NCBI RefSeq assembly: GCF_030316825.1
Contig: NZ_JASZYU010000001.1
Location: 124,001-188,000 of the forward strand
DNA length: 64,000 nt
Direction: 5' to 3'
DNA from: Variovorax fucosicus
Lineage (GTDB): Bacteria > Pseudomonadota > Gammaproteobacteria > Burkholderiales > Burkholderiaceae_C
Shown here: positions 44,595 to 53,365 of the stretch, piece by piece
Layout of the letters: every line of letters begins with the position of its first letter
Position numbering within the stretch: the stretch's first letter is position 1
Position numbers and translations under genes: made by a program
The notes under the pieces: generated by a model
Told to the model about the DNA's origin: nothing
Database searches by the model: none
The model's input: the letters and a program-made list of their open reading frames with translations, nothing else

Positions 44595-45299
44595 TCAATC
44601 AACGAAAGTACCCCCCAGGCTGCCCCTCCAAAGGGCCTTGGGGTCACTGCGCTCGAACGCGGACTTCGGCTCTTGATGGCGCTGCGCAAAGACGAAGGGC
44701 AGAAGCTCAGCGACCTGGCTCGGACAACCCAGCTTGACAAGGCCACAGCGTCAAGGTTGCTGCGGTCCTTGATGCGGTATTCGTTTGCCGTGAAGGATGC
44801 CGATGAGCGCTATCGCCTGGGACCGGCGACTGCTGTTCTCGAGGCCACGGGCGACACCACGCAGGGGATTGCAGCGGTCGTACAACCGGTCATCGATCGG
44901 ATCGCCAAGGAATCGGGAGAGACCGCGAGCTTCTTTGTGAGGCATGGCGATCTGCGCCTGTGTGTGGCGCTTGCAGCCGGCCACCATGCAGTCGGCCACG
45001 TCTTGAAAGTCGGGGACGTGTTGCCGACAGAGCGCGGAGCTGGAGGACGGGTGTTGAGGCTGTACGAAGGAGGTCGGCCTGCTGACGGCCCGGACGTGGT
45101 ACAGACAAGCCTTGGAGAACGCGAACCGGAACTTGCGGCCGTCGCCGCGCCGGTCTTCGATGCGAGAGGCAAGTTGCTCGGCGCGCTCTCACTCTCGGGA
45201 ACCAGCACACGGTATTCGTCGGCGGAATACTTGCAAGGCATGCAGGCACGCATCGCCTCTGCTGCCGGTGAGATCGAATCCTTGTTTGCCCCCCGATAA
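44592..45299 (+). CDS. IclR-family transcriptional regulator
   Basis: A 235-residue regulator. The N-terminal winged helix has GVTALERGLRLLMALRKDEG then LSDLARTTQLDKATASRLLR, typical IclR. The C-terminal effector domain contains GETASFFVRHGDLRLCVALA, ERGAGGRVLRLYEGG and AAVAAPVFDARGKLLGALSL. I use the ATG at 44592, which has GAGG 7 nt upstream; a TTG 12 bp earlier is weaker. It is divergent from the CoA-transferase operon and 17 bp upstream of a GST gene on its own strand, so it most likely controls both, responding to the acid or its CoA ester. Confidence 0.92.
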   Translation: MSINESTPQAAPPKGLGVTALERGLRLLMALRKDEGQKLSDLARTTQLDKATASRLLRSLMRYSFAVKDADERYRLGPATAVLEATGDTTQGIAAVVQPVIDRIAKESGETASFFVRHGDLRLCVALAAGHHAVGHVLKVGDVLPTERGAGGRVLRLYEGGRPADGPDVVQTSLGEREPELAAVAAPVFDARGKLLGALSLSGTSTRYSSAEYLQGMQARIASAAGEIESLFAPR

Positions 45300-45316
45300 G
45301 CAGTTGACACCGAAAC

Positions 45317-45994
45317 ATGATCACCCTGCACCATTGCGTCAGCGCACGCTCGTTCCGGCCTCTCTGGATGCTTGAAGAAATCGGGCTTTCCTACGACCTC
45401 AAGATGCTGCCCTTTCCACCGCGCGTGCTGTCGCGGCCGTATCTCGAGGTCAACCCGCTCGGCACGGTGCCTATGCTGTCCGACGGCGCCATTCGAATGA
45501 CCGAATCGGCCGCGATCTGCCAATACCTGGCCGCGCAATTCTCGGCGGGCCAACTGGATGTAGGTCGTGACGAGCCAGACTTCGGGCCGTACCTCAACTA
45601 CCTTCATTTCGGCGAGGCGACCTTGACCTTTCCGCAAACGCTCGTGTTGCGGTACGCACACTTCGAGTTGGCGGAGCGAAAGCAGCCGCAGGTCGCTGAC
45701 GACTATGCCAAGTGGTTCTTGGCACGCCTGCGAACGCTGGAGCCGCGGCTCGCCGTGCGCGACTATCTTTGTGCAGGCCGCTTCACTGCGGCGGACGTAT
45801 CGGTCGGCTACGCCCTGTTGCTGGCCGAACACCTGAGCCTGTCCGAGCGCTTCACCCCCTCGGTGGCGGCCTACTGGGAGCTTCTGCAGGCGCGACCGGG
45901 CTTCAAGGCGGCGATGGCTGCGCAATCGAGCGCCGCCAAGGCGCAGGGTGTCTCCTCGACGCCCGCCCCGGACATCAGGCACGATCGTCCTTGA
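45317..45994 (+). CDS. Glutathione S-transferase family protein
   Basis: A 225-residue GST. The thioredoxin-like N-domain has MITLHHCVSARSFRPLWMLE, with a Ser in the active-site position, YLEVNPLGTVPML with the cis-proline, and MTESAAICQYLA for the glutathione gamma-glutamyl site. The C-terminal helical domain contains YLCAGRFTAADVSVGYALLL. It follows iclR by 17 bp and is probably cotranscribed. A GST could isomerise or ring-open a maleyl-type intermediate, or detoxify. A broken paralogue lies at 14400-14531, next to the first catabolic cluster. Confidence 0.92.
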   Translation: MITLHHCVSARSFRPLWMLEEIGLSYDLKMLPFPPRVLSRPYLEVNPLGTVPMLSDGAIRMTESAAICQYLAAQFSAGQLDVGRDEPDFGPYLNYLHFGEATLTFPQTLVLRYAHFELAERKQPQVADDYAKWFLARLRTLEPRLAVRDYLCAGRFTAADVSVGYALLLAEHLSLSERFTPSVAAYWELLQARPGFKAAMAAQSSAAKAQGVSSTPAPDIRHDRP

Positions 45995-46202
45995 TGGGCA
46001 CCGCGGCGCAGCTGGTACAGGGTCGGGCCGTGGCCGGCGATCATGGGGTGAACGAGGAACTTGTCGGCGATTCCCTCCTGGTGGTCGACGCAGCCGTCCA
46101 GGGGCTTCCGTGGTGGCCGCCCAACCTCTCCACCGTTCTAGTCAGGTAGGCGAAGGGATTGCTGCGCTGGAATATCAGATTCCGCAAAAAAAGAAGGTAT
46201 GC

Positions 46203-46937
46203 ATGACTCGTTCAGCAATAGTGTTGGCCGGTGCATTGGCATGTTCAACCATTGGCTGGGCGCAAGAGGCGCCTGCCCCGGCGCTGCATGAGGGCGACAA
46301 GTGGGTCTACAGCCTGAAGGTCGAGAAGCCGCCGGCCGGCTCGTCGATCCGTCATTGGGAGAACACGATCCAACGTGTCAGTTCTACCGGGATGGTCCTC
46401 GCGACCAAGCCAGTCGATTCGAACCTCCCCGCTACCGAGACTGCCTTCGAGAAAGACTGGAGTCGCATGGTAAGCATCAACGGCAGGACGACTACGACCA
46501 ACAAGTATTTCGATTTTCCGCTGCGCGTCGGCAAGACATGGGAGGTCGCCGTGACGCAAGAGCATCCGACACCCAACGTGAAGCTCCTTCGGAACAAGCT
46601 GGACTACAAGGTGATCGGCTGGGAGGAAGTCACAGTGCCTGCAGGCACCTTCAAGGCACTGAAAATCGAGGCCGACGGCGAGTGGTACAACGAGTTCGAG
46701 CGCACCAACGCCGTAGCCAGTTCCGTAGTCCAAGCCGGCACGGCAGGTGGCACTTCCATCGCACAAGCGCGGTCGCCGACCACGCCAGAACCACTGACGG
46801 GCAGGTTCTACAGGGCTTTTTGGTATGTGCCGGAGGCCAAGCGGGAAATCAAGTCTGTGCTCGAAACAATCAACCAGCGTGGCGGCATCAGCCAGCGCGA
46901 TACTGCGGAGCTCGAGTCGTTCACCGTGCAGCCCTGA
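46203..46937 (+). CDS. Secreted protein of unknown function
   Basis: A 244-residue protein with a clear signal peptide: MTRSAIVLAGALACSTIGWA, cleavage near AQEAPAP. The mature part is rich in beta-strand pattern, with EGDKWVYSLKVEKPPAGS, KTWEVAVTQEHP and VTVPAGTFKALKIEADGEWY; the last resembles lipoprotein-like beta-sandwich proteins (DUF3108-like), but I would not assign a family. The ATG at 46203 has AAGAAGG 5 nt upstream. It lies 208 bp after the GST gene and converges with a LysR gene 7 bp away. The 208-bp gap shows nothing recognisable. Confidence 0.75.
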   Translation: MTRSAIVLAGALACSTIGWAQEAPAPALHEGDKWVYSLKVEKPPAGSSIRHWENTIQRVSSTGMVLATKPVDSNLPATETAFEKDWSRMVSINGRTTTTNKYFDFPLRVGKTWEVAVTQEHPTPNVKLLRNKLDYKVIGWEEVTVPAGTFKALKIEADGEWYNEFERTNAVASSVVQAGTAGGTSIAQARSPTTPEPLTGRFYRAFWYVPEAKREIKSVLETINQRGGISQRDTAELESFTVQP

Positions 46938-46944
46938 TTCGCAA

Positions 46945-47871
46945 TCACGGCGCTCTTGTCTGCTCATGCGGCGGCCGGCAAACCTCCAGCACCAACCCAC
47001 GCAGCCACTGATGCGCAGGATCCCGATCAAGACGTGGATGCCACATCTGCGACACAGTGATCTGCTCCGTAGGCATCGGCAGCGGGAATGATCGCAGTGT
47101 GCCCCTCGCCCTCAGGTGTTCGAAGTACGAGGACGGTATCAGTGCCACCAGATCGGTCGCGGCCGCTATCGACAAGGCGGTGCTGAAGCTGGGCACCACG
47201 ACCGCGGTATTGCGCACCAGGCCCATCGCTGCGAGCGCGTCGTCCACCGGCCCCACGGCTCGGCCACGGCGTGATGTGACCACGTGGTCGCACGCGGCAT
47301 AACGCTCGGCAGTGATCTCGGGTTTGGCCAGCAGGGGGTGGCCCTCGCGCACCACCGCGATGAAGTGGTCGCGGTAGAGCGCCTGCACGCGCACCTCCGG
47401 GCCGGACTCGCCGAGCACGCCGACATCCAGATCGAGCAATCCCTCGCGCAGGGGGCGAACGTCCTTGTCGGGCTTGGGCGCGAAGCGCAGGCGAACGCCG
47501 GGTGCTTCGCGCGCGGCACGCGCCACCAGCTGATGCGCGAAGGCCTCGATGAAGCCGTCGTTGGCGCGTATCGCGAACAAGTTCTGCAGCGTGCGAGGGT
47601 CCATGCTCGTGCCGGCGGGCTGAAGTACCGCGCGTGACTCCTGCACCAGCTCCCTCACGCGGTCGCGCAGTGCCAGCGCATGCGGCGTGAGCACCATGGC
47701 GCGCCCCGCACGCACGAGCAGCTCGTCCCCTGTCGATTCCCGCAACCGCGCGAGCGCCCGGCTCATTGCCGACTCGCTCAGGCCCAGGCGCTCGGCGGCT
47801 TTCGCGACGCTGCCTTCGGAAAGAAGTGCGTTCAGCGCAAACAGCAGGTTCAGGTCGGCATCTGTGGGCAT
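46945..47871 (-). CDS. LysR-family transcriptional regulator (NodD/NahR-like)
   Basis: A 308-residue LTTR. The start DLNLLFALNALLSEGSVAKA with AERLGLSESAMSRALARLRE is the DLNLL-type HTH of the NodD/NahR/SyrM subgroup, and LVRAGRAMVLTPHALALRDR follows. The inducer domain includes DVGVLGESGPEVRVQALYRD. It is divergent from a DHA2-type exporter with 141 bp between them, the usual regulator-target pair. The effector is unknown. Confidence 0.92.
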   Translation of the reverse strand: MPTDADLNLLFALNALLSEGSVAKAAERLGLSESAMSRALARLRESTGDELLVRAGRAMVLTPHALALRDRVRELVQESRAVLQPAGTSMDPRTLQNLFAIRANDGFIEAFAHQLVARAAREAPGVRLRFAPKPDKDVRPLREGLLDLDVGVLGESGPEVRVQALYRDHFIAVVREGHPLLAKPEITAERYAACDHVVTSRRGRAVGPVDDALAAMGLVRNTAVVVPSFSTALSIAAATDLVALIPSSYFEHLRARGTLRSFPLPMPTEQITVSQMWHPRLDRDPAHQWLRGLVLEVCRPPHEQTRAP

Positions 47872-48012
47872 GCCCTGAACCTAGCACGGTTGTGAGGATC
47901 TCGACAGGCGCCGCATGCAGGAACAAGCTGCGCGCCACGCGCTGGGCAAGCCTTGTGCGCAGTCCTAAGCTGGCTTGGCGCAATAGAGCGTGCCCCTTCC
48001 AGTCGCCCAAAC

Positions 48013-49455
48013 ATGTCGTCATCTACGCTTCGACCGAACTCTTCTTCCACCATTGCCCGCACCGTCGAAACCCAGGCGGTGAACGACGCCAACGCAGTGC
48101 ATGACGCCGATGGCCTGCCGCTGCCACGGCGCTTTGCAGCCGTCGCCGCGATCCTGGGCGCGGGCGTGCTGGTGGTGCTCGACGGCGCCATCGCCAACAT
48201 CGCGCTGCCAGCCATTGCCGAGCAGTTGCAGGCGCAACCCGCCGACGCTGTCTGGATCATCACCGCCTACCAGCTGGCCGTGGTCATGTTCCTGTTGCCG
48301 GCTTCCGCTGTCGGGGAGCGGTTCGGGTATCGGCGCGTGTTCGCTGGCGGCGTGGCGCTGTTCACTGCGGCGTCGGTGTTGTGCGCGTTGGCCCCGTCGC
48401 TGCCATGGCTCGTGGCCGCGAGGTGCCTTCAGGGCCTGGGCAGTGCGGCCGTGATGCCCCTTGGGCTGGCGTTGTTGCGTTTCACCTATCCGCGTCGATT
48501 GCTGGCGCGCTCCATCGCCTGGAATGCGCTCGCCGTGGCGGCCGCTTCAGCGTCGGGGCCAACGCTTGGCGCTTTCATACTCTCTGCCGCAAGCTGGCCG
48601 TGGCTCTTTGCGGTAAATCTGCCGATTGGCCTCCTCGTGCTTGCCGCCTGCGCGGCGTTGCCGAGCCCGCCGCGCTCGGCGCGCCGCATCGACGTGTGGA
48701 GCATTGCGCTTAGCGCGGGCATGTTCGCCTCCTTCGTCATGGGAAGTGACCGGCTCGTGGCGCATCCGTTGCACGGTGGCGTGTTGCTCGCGTTGTCGGC
48801 CGTTTGCATGGCTCTGCTGGTACGGCGCGAGATGCCGAAGGCGGCGCCGTTGATCCCGCTCGACCTGCTGCGCGTGCATTCCTTTCGGGTCTCGATCATT
48901 GCCTCTGTCTTCTGCTTCACCGGCCAGATGGCCGGCCTTGTGGCGCTGCCGTTCTACATCCAGCACGAGCTCGGCCAAAGCGCGGTGACCACCGGCCTCT
49001 TGATGACCCCCTGGCCTCTGGCGGTGATTCTGGCCGCGCCGCTGTCGGCACGCCTGGCCCAGCGCGTGCCGAGCGCCTGGCTGTGCGCAGCCGGAAGTGC
49101 GTGCTTCGCCAGCGGTCTGGCCCTGTGTGCCCTGTGGCCGCTGCACGGCAATCCGGCCTTGCCGATCGCGTTGTTCACGAGCCTCGCCGGCCTGGGCTTC
49201 GGCTTCTTCCAGACGCCCAACAACCAGAACATGCTGCTCTCGGCACCCAGGGAACGCAGCGGCGCGGCCGGCGGCGCGCAAGGCACCGCACGGCTCACGG
49301 GGTTGACCCTCGGCAGCCTGTTGATGAGCTTGATGTTCGGGCTGCTGTCGCCGCACAGCGCCGTGCACTGGGGCCTGACGATCGCGGCCCTGGCCGCGTT
49401 GGCCGGGAGTGTCGTGAGCTTGCTCAGGAGCCCTGCGAGGGCGGGGGCTGCGTGA
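48013..49455 (+). CDS. MFS transporter, DHA2 (14-TM) family
   Basis: A 480-residue exporter with about 14 hydrophobic helices. Helix 1 carries LGAGVLVVLDGAIANIALPA, the DHA2 motif L-D-x-x-I-x-N-x-A-L-P; AVGERFGYRRVF is motif A; ARCLQGLGSAAVMPLGLALL and GPTLGAFILSAASWPWLFAV with NLPIG are the helix 4-6 signature. The family exports drugs or dyes by proton antiport. I use the ATG at 48013 (MSSSTLRPN) as the upstream part is unlikely. It is divergent from the LysR gene. Confidence 0.9.
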   Translation: MSSSTLRPNSSSTIARTVETQAVNDANAVHDADGLPLPRRFAAVAAILGAGVLVVLDGAIANIALPAIAEQLQAQPADAVWIITAYQLAVVMFLLPASAVGERFGYRRVFAGGVALFTAASVLCALAPSLPWLVAARCLQGLGSAAVMPLGLALLRFTYPRRLLARSIAWNALAVAAASASGPTLGAFILSAASWPWLFAVNLPIGLLVLAACAALPSPPRSARRIDVWSIALSAGMFASFVMGSDRLVAHPLHGGVLLALSAVCMALLVRREMPKAAPLIPLDLLRVHSFRVSIIASVFCFTGQMAGLVALPFYIQHELGQSAVTTGLLMTPWPLAVILAAPLSARLAQRVPSAWLCAAGSACFASGLALCALWPLHGNPALPIALFTSLAGLGFGFFQTPNNQNMLLSAPRERSGAAGGAQGTARLTGLTLGSLLMSLMFGLLSPHSAVHWGLTIAALAALAGSVVSLLRSPARAGAA

Positions 49456-49547
49456 TCGACAGCGGCAGGCCAGGCGCGCCTGAGGCATTCGATGAGTGCC
49501 CGAACGGCGCCTGCCCCTCATCTGACATCGCGCGCCGCCTGCCGCGG

Positions 49548-50384
49548 CTACTGGACCAGCGGCGTCTCCGCCGCATCGAGGTCCACGCCCTCGACCACGG
49601 CCTGGCCGGCCAGGACCTGAAGACACTGGCGCAGCGCCGTCACATAGGTCTGCTGGCGCAGCGCCATCTCGACCGCGCCCCGCACCGACTCGAAAGACTG
49701 CGGCTCACCGCCCTCGCGCTCCAGCACCTCCACCACGTGCAGGCCGAAGCGGCTGTGCACCAGGCGCGGCAGGACGCCGACCTCGACATGGCCGAAGATC
49801 TCGCGGGCGAACTCGGAGGCGCAGTCGGCCGGGGTCAGCCATCCCAGCTCGCCGCCCTGCTCTCCGCTCGGACAATTGGACAGCTCACGTGCGGCCCGCT
49901 CGAAACCGGCGCTTGCGCTGCCATTCGATTTGCCGTCGTGGCAGCGGACATCCAGCAGGCAGGCCTCGGCGCGATTGCGCAGTGCCACCACGTCCATGCC
50001 CTGCGTCACTGCGAACAGCACGTGCCGCAGCAGCACGCGCTGGCCCGTTCGATAGCGCGCCGGGTGCGCGGCATGGTGGCGCCGGCAGGCCTCCTCGGAC
50101 GGGTCGGGCAACTGCAGCTCGCGCTCCAGCCACGCGTCGATGGCCTGGGATGCGGCCTCGCTGAGCATGCCGTCGCCGGACGCGACATCGGTGGGCGCCA
50201 GCAGCCCGCCCTGGATGGCGGCCTGGCGCAGCAGCTCGGAACACCCGCGCTGGCGCAGTTCCTCGGTCGACAGCACTTCGGTCTCGCCGTGCAGCAGCAC
50301 GCCATTGATTCGCGCCACCCGGGGCGACACGGCCTTGGCCACTGCGCCGACGCCAGCGCCGGATTGGATAGTTTCGACATTCAT
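49548..50384 (-). CDS. PpiC-type (parvulin) peptidyl-prolyl isomerase of the nar operon
   Basis: A 278-residue protein without signal peptide, so cytoplasmic. The C-terminal half is a rotamase domain: RHVLFAVTQGMD, CPSGEQGGELGWLTPADCAS, EFAREIFGHVEVGVLPRLVH and SRFGLHVVEVLERE. The N-terminal half is helical, like NifM, which matures nitrogenase. It begins 20 bp after narI and is the last gene of the nitrate reductase operon, so it probably helps fold NarG or NarH. It is cysteine-rich for its size. Both the family and the position are clear; the client is inferred. Confidence 0.9.
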   Translation of the reverse strand: MNVETIQSGAGVGAVAKAVSPRVARINGVLLHGETEVLSTEELRQRGCSELLRQAAIQGGLLAPTDVASGDGMLSEAASQAIDAWLERELQLPDPSEEACRRHHAAHPARYRTGQRVLLRHVLFAVTQGMDVVALRNRAEACLLDVRCHDGKSNGSASAGFERAARELSNCPSGEQGGELGWLTPADCASEFAREIFGHVEVGVLPRLVHSRFGLHVVEVLEREGGEPQSFESVRGAVEMALRQQTYVTALRQCLQVLAGQAVVEGVDLDAAETPLVQ

Positions 50385-50403
50385 GAAGGTTTTCTCCTGG
50401 GGC

Positions 50404-51138
50404 TCAGAGGCCGGCGCGGGGCTCGCGCGGCTCGTTGTGGCCGGCCGGCACGTTCAGCCGGCGGCTGCGGACGACCTGGGGTGACCGGAACAGGAAGCGA
50501 ACCGTCCCGAAGCCGCTCCACACATGCACCAGCCGACTGAACGGGAACAGCAGAAAGATCGTCATGCCGAACACGATGTGGAACAGATAGGGCCACGGCA
50601 AGGCGGCCAGCGCGGTGGCATCCACCGGCCGCAGCGTGACGATGCGCTGCGCCCAGTCGGCCAGGATCAGCATCACGCTGCCGTCGGCATGCGCCCACGA
50701 GAAGGGCAGCGTGATCAGTCCCACCACGAGCTGAACCCACAGCACCACCAGCACCGCGATGTCGGTGGGATGGCTGGTGAGGCGGATGCGTGGATCGAAC
50801 ACACGCCGGTACAGCAGCAGCGTCAGCCCGACGAAGCAGAATGCGCCCGCGATGCCGCCCGCCACGACGGCCAGCAACTGCTTGGTCGCCGCACTCATGA
50901 AGATGCCGTAGACGCTGTGCGGCGTGAAGAGCCCCACCATGTGGCCGAAGAACAGGAACAGCACGCCGAAGTGGAACAGGTTGCTGCCCCAGCGCAGCGT
51001 GCCGGCCCGCAGCATCTGGGAAGAGTCGCTCTTCCAGCTGTACTGGTTCTGGTCGAAGCGGATCAGGCTGCCCAGCACGAACACCATGAAGCAGACATAC
51101 GGATAGACCTGGAAGAGAAAGCCATACGTGCCTTTCAT
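50404..51138 (-). CDS. narI: Respiratory nitrate reductase, gamma subunit (cytochrome b)
   Basis: A 244-residue inner membrane cytochrome with five transmembrane helices that takes electrons from quinol and passes them to NarH. Conserved His ligands of the two b hemes appear in NLFHFGVLFLFFGHMVGLF and, near the end, YLFHIVFGMTIFLLFPFSRL with LVHVWSG. The N-terminus FLFQVYPYVCFMVFVLGSLI fits the family. Its ATG overlaps the narJ stop (ATGA). Confidence 0.96.
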   Translation of the reverse strand: MKGTYGFLFQVYPYVCFMVFVLGSLIRFDQNQYSWKSDSSQMLRAGTLRWGSNLFHFGVLFLFFGHMVGLFTPHSVYGIFMSAATKQLLAVVAGGIAGAFCFVGLTLLLYRRVFDPRIRLTSHPTDIAVLVVLWVQLVVGLITLPFSWAHADGSVMLILADWAQRIVTLRPVDATALAALPWPYLFHIVFGMTIFLLFPFSRLVHVWSGFGTVRFLFRSPQVVRSRRLNVPAGHNEPREPRAGL

Positions 51139-51830
51139 GACGATGCTCCTTGTGCCATGTCGCGCTTCCGCACGATGTGAATGGGTTGCGCCTGCCCCGG
51201 CTTGGCCTGGCCCTTGGTCGAGCAGCCATCGAACACGACCGGCTCGGCCCAGCTCTCGTCGAGCGCCTCCTCGGCCGGCGGCTTGACCGGCTGCGCCTTC
51301 TCGCCGGCCAGCTCGAGCAGCGCGCCGAGCACGCTGGCGTAGGCGCTGTCGCGATGCTGCAGGGCACCGAAGATGGCATTGAAGATGTGGGCCATCTCGC
51401 CGAGAAAGGCGCGCGCCTCGCGCACCGGTTGCGTGGAAACAAACTCCAGCACCGCCGGCAGGTAGTCGGGCAGTTCGCCCTCGGCCAGGATCAGGCCGGC
51501 CTTCTCGTAGGTCTGGCCCAGGTCGATCATGGCCGGGCCACGCTCGCGTGAATCGCCGTGCACATGCTCAAACAAGTGCAGCGAGGTGCCGCGGCCCCGG
51601 TCGAACAGATCGACGTAGTCGGACTCGGCCTCCAGGGCATCGGCACGCGACAACATGTCCATCAGCGCATCGAGCTCGGCCAGGCGCGAGTGCGACAGGA
51701 CGCGCTCTTCCTGCAGCAGCGCGCGCATCTCCGGCAGGTCGCTGCGCAGTTGCGCATTCGGGTAGCCGAGTACCGCTGCGAGCACGCGCAGGCTCTTCGT
51801 CATCGGACGCTGGGAGTTCAGTGCAAACAT
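51135..51830 (-). CDS. narJ: Nitrate reductase molybdenum cofactor assembly chaperone
   Basis: A 231-residue cytoplasmic chaperone of the TorD/NarJ type that holds apo-NarGH for cofactor insertion. SLRVLAAVLGYPNAQLRSDL, YVDLFDRGRGTSLHLFEHVH and GDSRERGPAMIDLGQTYEKA are the diagnostic segments. The C-terminal about 60 residues form a Pro/Glu-rich tail. I use the ATG at 51830, 2 bp from the narH stop, rather than the long upstream extension inside narH. Confidence 0.95.
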   Translation of the reverse strand: MFALNSQRPMTKSLRVLAAVLGYPNAQLRSDLPEMRALLQEERVLSHSRLAELDALMDMLSRADALEAESDYVDLFDRGRGTSLHLFEHVHGDSRERGPAMIDLGQTYEKAGLILAEGELPDYLPAVLEFVSTQPVREARAFLGEMAHIFNAIFGALQHRDSAYASVLGALLELAGEKAQPVKPPAEEALDESWAEPVVFDGCSTKGQAKPGQAQPIHIVRKRDMAQGASS

Positions 51831-51832
51831 GG

Positions 51833-53365
51833 TCAGACCTCCGCCCGGATGGGAATCGTGCGCTTCTTCTCGCTGCCGAACAGGCTGACGTCGCTGGTGC
51901 CCTCCGAGCATCCATTGCCGAACGTGAAGCCGCAGCCGCCGCGCACGTTGAAGGTGTTCTCCGCGTACTCGCGGTGCGTCGTCGGGATCACGAAGCGGTC
52001 TTCGTAGTTGGCGATTGCCATCACCTGGTACATCTCCTCGACCTCCGCCTGGGTCAGGCCGACCTGCGCGAGCACGGCATGGTTGATGCGCCCGTCGACA
52101 TGCTTCTCACGCTGGTAGGCACGCATGGCCAGCATGCGCTCAAGCGCCTTCACGATGGGCACGGTGTCGCCGGCGGTCAGCAGGTTGGCCAGGTACTTGA
52201 CCGGAATGCGAAGCTGGTTGACGTCGGGGATCTCGCCGTTGCTGCCCACATGCCCCGCATTGGCCGCGGCGCTGATCGGCGAGAGCGGCGGCACGTACCA
52301 GACCATCGGCAGCGTGCGGTATTCAGGGTGCAGCGGCAACGCCACCTTCCACTGCACCGCCATCTTGTAGACCGGGCTGTTGCGCGCCGCTTCCATCCAC
52401 TTGTCGGGGATGCCGTCGAGGCGCGCCTGCGCGATCACCTTCGCATCGAACGGGTCGCAGAAGATGTCGAGCTGCGCCTGGTACAGGTCGCGGTCGTGTT
52501 CGACGCTCGCGGCCTCCTGGATGCGGTCTGCGTCGTACAGCAGCACGCCGAGGTAGCGGATGCGGCCGACGCAGGTTTCGCTGCACACGGTCGGCTGCCC
52601 GGCCTCGATACGCGGGTAGCAGAAGATGCACTTCTCGGCCTTGCCGCTCTTCCAGTTGTAGTAGATCTTCTTGTAGGGGCAGCCGCTCACGCACATGCGC
52701 CAGCCACGGCACTTGTCCTGGTCGATCAGCACGATGCCGTCTTCCTCGCGCTTGTAGATCGAGCCCGACGGGCACGACGCGACGCACGCCGGGTTAAGAC
52801 AGTGTTCGCACAGCCGCGGCAGGTACATCATGAAGGTGTTCTCGAACTGGCCGAGCATGTCCTTCTGCATCTTCTCGAACCCGTCCAGGTTCTTGTCCTT
52901 GCTGCGGCCCGAGAACTCGCCGCCGAGGATTTCCTCCCAGTTCGGGCCCCACACGATCTTGTCCATCTGCTTGCCGGTGATCAGGCTGCGCGGACGGGCC
53001 GTGGGGGTTGCCTTCATCTCCGGCGCCGACTGCAGATGCCCGTAGTCGAAGGTGAAGGGCTCGTAGTAGTCGTCGATCTCGGGCAGGCTCGGGTTGGCGA
53101 AGATGCGCATCAGCAGTTTCCACTTCGCGCCCTGGCGCGGCTCGATCGTGCCGTTGGCCTTGCGCACCCAGCCGCCGTTCCACTTGTCCTGGTTCTCCCA
53201 CTCCTTCGGGTAGCCGATGCCGGGCTTGGTCTCGACGTTGTTGAACCAGGCGTACTCCATGCCAGGGCGGCTGGTCCAGACGTTCTTGCAGGTGACGGAG
53301 CAGGTGTGGCAGCCGATGCACTTGTCCAGGTTGAGCACCATGGCGATTTGGGCGCGGATCTTCAT
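51833..53365 (-). CDS. narH: Respiratory nitrate reductase, beta subunit (Fe-S)
   Basis: A 510-residue electron-transfer subunit, close to E. coli NarH (512). Cysteine clusters: CIGCHTCSVTCKNVW for the first [4Fe-4S], CEHCLNPACVASCPSG, then CRGWRMCVSGCPYKK, where the Trp in place of a Cys marks the [3Fe-4S] cluster, and CIFCYPRIEAGQPTVCSETC. It carries electrons from NarI to NarG. The start at 53365 overlaps the end of narG (ATGA). Confidence 0.97.
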   Translation of the reverse strand: MKIRAQIAMVLNLDKCIGCHTCSVTCKNVWTSRPGMEYAWFNNVETKPGIGYPKEWENQDKWNGGWVRKANGTIEPRQGAKWKLLMRIFANPSLPEIDDYYEPFTFDYGHLQSAPEMKATPTARPRSLITGKQMDKIVWGPNWEEILGGEFSGRSKDKNLDGFEKMQKDMLGQFENTFMMYLPRLCEHCLNPACVASCPSGSIYKREEDGIVLIDQDKCRGWRMCVSGCPYKKIYYNWKSGKAEKCIFCYPRIEAGQPTVCSETCVGRIRYLGVLLYDADRIQEAASVEHDRDLYQAQLDIFCDPFDAKVIAQARLDGIPDKWMEAARNSPVYKMAVQWKVALPLHPEYRTLPMVWYVPPLSPISAAANAGHVGSNGEIPDVNQLRIPVKYLANLLTAGDTVPIVKALERMLAMRAYQREKHVDGRINHAVLAQVGLTQAEVEEMYQVMAIANYEDRFVIPTTHREYAENTFNVRGGCGFTFGNGCSEGTSDVSLFGSEKKRTIPIRAEV

